A stretch of DNA of 64,000 bases from Anaerolineales bacterium (lineage in GTDB: Bacteria; Chloroflexota; Anaerolineae; 4572-78; J111): assembly GCA_015075405.1 (NCBI GenBank), contig JABTUK010000002.1:1116001-1180000 (forward strand), read 5' to 3'. Shown here piece by piece: positions 58,314-64,000 of the stretch. How positions within the stretch are numbered: the stretch's first letter is position 1; every line of letters begins with the position of its first letter. A program made the position numbers and the translations under genes. Under the pieces are notes generated by a model that had not been told where the DNA came from, did no database searches, and saw only the letters and a list, made by a program, of their open reading frames with translations.

Positions 58314-58697
58314 ATGGCGACTATTCACAAGCTGTTCTTTTTGCTCTTAATTTTAAACCTGCTGCTGCCCGCCTGCGGCAGCAGCGATACCCCGGTCCTG
58401 GGCGTCGCCGGGAAGCCGACAGTGGTGTTTGTTTACACCGATGGCTGACCCCCTTGAGCAGAGATGAAGCCCATCGTGGATGGGCTGGAGCAGAAGTACA
58501 GCGGGCAAATCGCGGTGCAACGCATCAACGCCAACATGGGGGATGGCCCGGCGGTGATGCGCGACTACAAGCTTCCGGGCCACCCGGTTCTCTTGATTTT
58601 TAACAGTCAACAACAAGAAGTTCATCGTTTCATCGGACCGCAGCCGGCCGATGAAATAGAGCTACGGCTGCAAGAAGTGTTGAACGTTGAACGTTAA
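58314..58697 (+). CDS. Thioredoxin-like lipoprotein with two in-frame TGA codons (candidate UPPU selenoprotein)
   Basis: 127 residues if both TGA codons are read. It opens [15 protein letters not shown] and has a lipobox LLPAC with C21, so it should be an exported lipoprotein. The thioredoxin strand [11 protein letters not shown] leads to TGA (58446-58448, residue 45), two Pro codons, then TGA (58455-58457, residue 48), then [14 protein letters not shown]. This is exactly where a CPPC motif belongs. The rest of the fold is intact, including the cis-Pro region [10 protein letters not shown] and a final helix. Two TGAs hitting only the two redox cysteines argues for selenocysteine rather than decay. 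A good hairpin follows at 58468-58486. Alternative: pseudogene or two sequence errors. Confidence 0.72.
58468..58486 (+). promoter_or_regulatory. Candidate bacterial SECIS hairpin
   Basis: AGCCCATC (58468-58475) pairs perfectly with GATGGGCT (58479-58486) around a GTG loop. The loop begins 18 nt after the second TGA and 27 nt after the first. As I recall the bacterial SECIS rules, a G in the first two loop positions and 16-37 nt from UGA to the loop are expected; both TGAs satisfy this. It is within the coding region, as bacterial SECIS elements are. Confidence 0.55.
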
Positions 58698-58704
58698 ACG
58701 TTTT

Positions 58705-58741
58705 TCTCGTTCCCAAACTGACGCAAAGCGTGGGAACGAGA
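58705..58741. repeat. Interspersed hairpin CTCGTTCCCA/TGGGAACGAG, copy 2
   Basis: Arms TCTCGTTCCCA and TGGGAACGAGA with the loop AACTGACGCAAAGCG. Flanking GAACGTT heptamers on both sides extend the palindrome. It lies between the thioredoxin-like gene and copA and could regulate readthrough. Confidence 0.85.
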
Positions 58742-58768
58742 AAACATTTGAACGTTGAAGAGGGTGTT

Positions 58769-61308
<2,540 letters not shown>

Positions 61309-61312
<4 letters not shown>

Positions 61313-62007
61313 AACCAGCCACCATTTTAGTGATTGACGACGAACAGAGCATTTTGAATATTGTCACCGCTTACCTGCGGGCCGAAGGTTACACCGTCCA
61401 CACCGCCAGCGACGGGCCGGGCGGGCTGCGGGCGGCGCGGACGCTCAAGCCGGATTTGTTGATTCTCGACATTATGCTGCCGGGGATGGACGGCATCGAG
61501 CTGTTGACCCAACTGCGCCGCGAGTCGGATGTGTACGTGATGATGCTTACAGCCAAATCGGAGGAGACGGACAAGGTGGTGGGGCTGTCGGTGGGGGCAG
61601 ACGATTATCTGACCAAGCCGTTCAGCGCCCGCGAGTTGGTGGCGCGGGTCAAGGCAGCGCTGCGTCGTTATAACCCAAGCAGCGGTCCGGGGGAGAGCAA
61701 CGTGTTAGCCTTTCGGAGGTTGCGCATTGATGTAGGGGCGCGGCGAGTCTGGAAGGATGACCAGCCGGTTGAGCTAACAACCATTGAATTTGACCTGCTG
61801 CATGCCCTGGCCGAGCATCAGGGCCGGGTGTTGAGCCGCGAACAACTGCTGGAGCGGGTCTGGGGCCACGATTTTTACGGCGAGGATCGAGTGGTGGATG
61901 TTCACCTGGGCCACGTGCGCAAAAAAATTGAACCCGACTCGGCCAACCCCGAATTTATTATCACCGTGCGCGGGGTGGGGTATCGGTTTGAGGGCGAGGC
62001 AGAGTAA
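61309..62007 (+). CDS. OmpR-family response regulator
   Basis: 232 residues. Receiver domain 1-120 with acidic D10/D11, phospho-acceptor D54 ([13 protein letters not shown]), and a conserved Lys in [11 protein letters not shown]. Winged-helix output domain about 130-230 with [22 protein letters not shown] and [14 protein letters not shown]. Its start overlaps the copA stop (ATGA), so it is coupled to copper export, and the sensor kinase follows. Probably activates copper or envelope-stress genes, but the target is inferred. Confidence 0.92.
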
Positions 62008-62096
62008 GAAATAAGAATTTAGAGATAAGAAATAAGAAGTTAGCAAACCAGCGGCTGCCCTTCTAATTTCTTATTTTTTATTTCTTAATTTTTATC
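62008..62096. repeat. Inverted AAATAAG/CTTATTT heptamer arrays
   Basis: GAAATAAGAATTTAG units face TTTCTTATTTTTTATTTC units across the spacer between the response regulator and kinase genes, resembling 13400-13505. Confidence 0.7.
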
Positions 62097-62111
62097 TGGC
62101 CTGGAATTCAC

Positions 62112-63242
62112 ATGAGTGAGGGACTCTTCTCAAAACTAAAAACCCGACTGGGCTGGAAGCTGATGGCTTCTTATTTGATCGTAATTCTGGTCGGGGTGGT
62201 TACGCTGGTGGTGGCGGTCGAGGCGGCTATTCCCACGGCCTTCAACCGGCATCTGCTGGGCATGCAGCAGATGATCGGCAGCGTGCATGGCATGGAAGAG
62301 ATGAGCAGCGACCTTTTCACCAATTTCCGGGCCGCCGTAACCGAGTCGCTGCTGGTTTCGACAACAACGGCGCTGGTCAGCGCGCTGATTGTCAGTTTGT
62401 TTGTCTCGCGGCGGGTGGTTACGCCCATTCGCCAGATGATGGAAGCCAGCCAACGGATCGCCGCCGGGCGCTACCAGGAACGGGTCGAGGTCGCCGGTAC
62501 GGATGAATTGGGCCAACTCGCCCACAGTTTCAATCAAATGGCTGCTACCCTGGAACAGACAGAAGCGATGCGGCGTGACCTGATTGCCAATGTGGCCCAC
62601 GAATTGCGTACCCCTCTGGCCAGTATCAAGGGCTATATGGAGGGGATGATTGACGGAGTTCTACCCGCCGAATCCGACACCTACCAGCAAATCTATCACG
62701 AAGCCGACCGCTTGCAGCGCCTGGTCAATGATTTGCAGGAATTGAGCCGGGTTGAGGCGGGGGCGTTTGAATTGAAGCGCCGGCCCCTGGCTGTGGCTGA
62801 GCTGGTCCAGCAGACCGCCGCCCGGCTGCGCCCCCAATTCGAGGAAAAAGGGGTTAGCCTCACCTTAAATATCCCCCCTGGCTTACCCTTAGCGCATGCC
62901 GACGAAGACCGGCTCAATCAGGTTTTGCTTAACCTGGCCGGTAATGCTTTGCAGTATACTCCTTCCGGCGGAACTGTCACTGTTACCGCCCAGGTTCAAA
63001 ATCCCACTGACCTGCTCATTTCCATCCACGATACAGGCGTGGGCATCTCCGCCGAACATTTGCCTCACCTGTTCAATCGCTTTTATCGGGTAGACAAGTC
63101 GCGCAGCCGGGCCGGCGGCGGCAGCGGCATTGGCCTGACCATCGCCAAACACCTGGTCGAAGCGCACGGCGGCCATATTCGGGCTGAAAGCCCCGGCGAT
63201 GGGCAAGGCAGCACCTTCAGTTTTTCACTTCCTCTGGCGTAA
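62112..63242 (+). CDS. Sensor histidine kinase
   Basis: 376 residues. Two membrane helices (about 15-37 and 76-95) bound a short outer sensor loop rich in Met (MQQMIGSVHGMEEM), which could suit metal sensing. HAMP covers about 96-148. H163 (NVAHELRTPLASIKG) is the phosphorylated histidine; the ATPase domain has NLAGNALQYTP, DTGVGI and GGGSGIGLTIAKHLVEAHGG. It pairs with the upstream response regulator after an AAATAAG hairpin spacer. Copper is the likely signal by context. Confidence 0.92.
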   Translation: MSEGLFSKLKTRLGWKLMASYLIVILVGVVTLVVAVEAAIPTAFNRHLLGMQQMIGSVHGMEEMSSDLFTNFRAAVTESLLVSTTTALVSALIVSLFVSRRVVTPIRQMMEASQRIAAGRYQERVEVAGTDELGQLAHSFNQMAATLEQTEAMRRDLIANVAHELRTPLASIKGYMEGMIDGVLPAESDTYQQIYHEADRLQRLVNDLQELSRVEAGAFELKRRPLAVAELVQQTAARLRPQFEEKGVSLTLNIPPGLPLAHADEDRLNQVLLNLAGNALQYTPSGGTVTVTAQVQNPTDLLISIHDTGVGISAEHLPHLFNRFYRVDKSRSRAGGGSGIGLTIAKHLVEAHGGHIRAESPGDGQGSTFSFSLPLA

Positions 63243-63341
63243 TCCCCTTCAATTCTTTACACAATCTTCATAAAACCTTTGTTCAATCTTTAAGCAACCT
63301 TTTTATACTACCCATATAAGGTTAAAGAGGGCGAGTCAGCA

Positions 63342-63500
63342 ATGATAGGCACAGAGTTAGGGCCAGGGATAGGTGAATTGATCGCGATGCTGCTTTTTTG
63401 GGGCGGGTTAATTCTGCTGGCTATCTGGCTCATGAATCTGCTCTTTCCAGCAGCTCCGCATCACGATGACAGTAACAAAAACACTGGTGAGAAAAGGTAA
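63342..63500 (+). CDS. Small membrane protein
   Basis: 52 residues (start MIGTELGPGIGELIAMLLFW). One membrane helix (about 12-32, AMLLFWGGLILLAIWLMNLL) and a polar His/Asp tail (HHDDSNKN) that could bind metal. GAGGGCGAG precedes the ATG. Too short for the common ORF threshold. It follows the kinase and precedes the PCYCGC lipoprotein, so it is probably part of the copper island. Confidence 0.65.
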   Translation: MIGTELGPGIGELIAMLLFWGGLILLAIWLMNLLFPAAPHHDDSNKNTGEKR

Positions 63501-63507
63501 GTTCCTA

Positions 63508-64000
63508 TGATAAAAGGCAACTGCTCAGGCATGTCATCCACTCGACAAGCTCAGGACAGGTTTCGGCCGAAGGGAGAAATCCCTAAAGCCTATGTATCAC
63601 TCCGGGGATTTCTCGGCCTTTGGCCTCGAAATGACAGGGGAGTACATTTTAACCTCTGGTACAGCTTGGTTTTGCCACTGCTATTTTTGAGTCTGGTTGG
63701 CTGCAATGAGGGAGCGTTACAGCGGCTCCCGCCCACCCCCAAAGTAGCCCAGGTCAAACTGGCAATGGCCCCCATCTCAGATCTGCCCGGCTATGCCCAG
63801 GAAGCCGGGCCACGAGTCCGGGATGCCTATCGCTTTGCTGTGGCCAATCCAGAGGTTATGACCAAAATCCCATGCTACTGCGGTTGTGGCGCAATGGGAC
63901 ACGAGCATGCTCTGCACTGTTTTGTCAAGGATGTCGCCCCCAGTGGTTACATTGAGTTTGATAATCACGCCGCTGGCTGTGGTATCTGCGTGGACATTAC
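63508..64000 (+). CDS. PCYCGC-domain lipoprotein (partial, cut by window end)
   Basis: At least 164 residues, no stop before 64000. From the ATG at 63508 the first 45 residues are a CATTFCGA-family palindromic repeat read in frame (STRQAQDRFRPKGEIPKAYV). A signal segment then ends in a lipobox, FLSLVGC with C66. The downstream domain has IPCYCGCGAMGHEHALHCF and HAAGCGICVDI, the PCYCGC motif linked with metal or redox surface proteins. The repeat appears inserted between the start codon and the signal peptide, so an active start codon further downstream is uncertain. Context in the copper island suggests copper binding outside the cell. Confidence 0.8.
63519..63645. repeat. Palindromic interspersed repeat (CATTTCGA family) within lipoprotein gene
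   Basis: CATGTCATCCACTCGACAAG at the left and CTCGAAATGACA at the right with internal GAGAAATC/GATTTCTC. It is the fifth recognised copy of the family and the only one that is translated. Confidence 0.82.

Noticed and set aside
58314..58697. Reading the thioredoxin-like gene as a simple pseudogene
   Set aside because: Two independent stop mutations restricted to both CxxC cysteines, no frameshift, and a SECIS-like hairpin make decay less likely, although not excluded.
58464..58697. Short gene starting at the ATG after the second TGA
   Set aside because: It would lack the first thioredoxin strand and the redox site; the upstream half supplies the signal peptide and strand in the same frame.

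Overview
The window looks like a chromosomal segment from a Chloroflexota (Anaerolineae-like) bacterium. This is inferred from very large GT-C membrane glycosyltransferases with C-terminal beta domains, an FHA-ABC transporter fusion, an effector-associated (death-like) domain protein, and dense short-repeat spacers. No rRNA, tRNA, CRISPR array or full-length insertion sequence was seen. TGA, TAA and TAG all serve as normal stops.

Layout. 0.1-1.1 kb: a Crp/Fnr regulator and a small DUF2892 membrane protein, with a Crp-like operator between them. 1.3-23.6 kb: seven large polytopic membrane proteins (GT39/PMT-like, one DUF2079-like), six of them on the minus strand. They share C-terminal beta-sandwich-like modules and are interrupted only by a RelE-type toxin-antitoxin pair; together they look like a surface glycan or lipid-linked sugar locus. 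23.6-36.3 kb, mixed cellular functions: effector-associated domain protein, FHA-ABC exporter, four-helix-bundle protein, membrane-anchored subtilase, SDR, NADP-isocitrate dehydrogenase, ChlI-like AAA ATPase, LysM amidase and two tiny proteins. 36.7-41.9 kb: a 2-oxoacid dehydrogenase E2 followed by a molybdenum hydroxylase (FAD subunit plus a fused small/large subunit). All eight Fe-S ligand cysteines of the fused small-subunit domain are replaced. 42-50.5 kb: a second sugar and surface cluster (GT39, GT2, tandem sugar nucleotidyltransferase, TylF-like methyltransferase, GDPD-like protein, NTP_transf_5 protein, HprK-like kinase). 50.5-57.5 kb: EEP phosphatase, acetamidase/formamidase, DUF3052, GNAT, methylglyoxal synthase, a chimeric ABC permease remnant, a solute-binding protein, a GH-A-like hydrolase and a membrane protein. 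57.6-64 kb: a copper-homeostasis island (CsoR, CopZ, thioredoxin-like lipoprotein, CopA, response regulator, histidine kinase, small membrane protein, PCYCGC lipoprotein cut by the window end).

The most striking observation is the thioredoxin-like lipoprotein between copZ and copA. Both cysteines of its expected CxxC are in-frame TGA codons (UPPU), and a perfect 8-bp hairpin lies at a distance suited to a bacterial SECIS for both. It is a candidate double-selenocysteine redox protein in a copper operon.

The second theme is repeats. The spacers, and strikingly many coding regions, carry tandem arrays of 7-bp (sometimes 8-bp) units of many unrelated sequences, often as inverted pairs that form hairpins. 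They also carry several roughly 90-150 bp palindromic elements, including a three-copy MITE-like family. Many lie in frame inside genes and supply start codons, stop codons, linkers and N-terminal tails.
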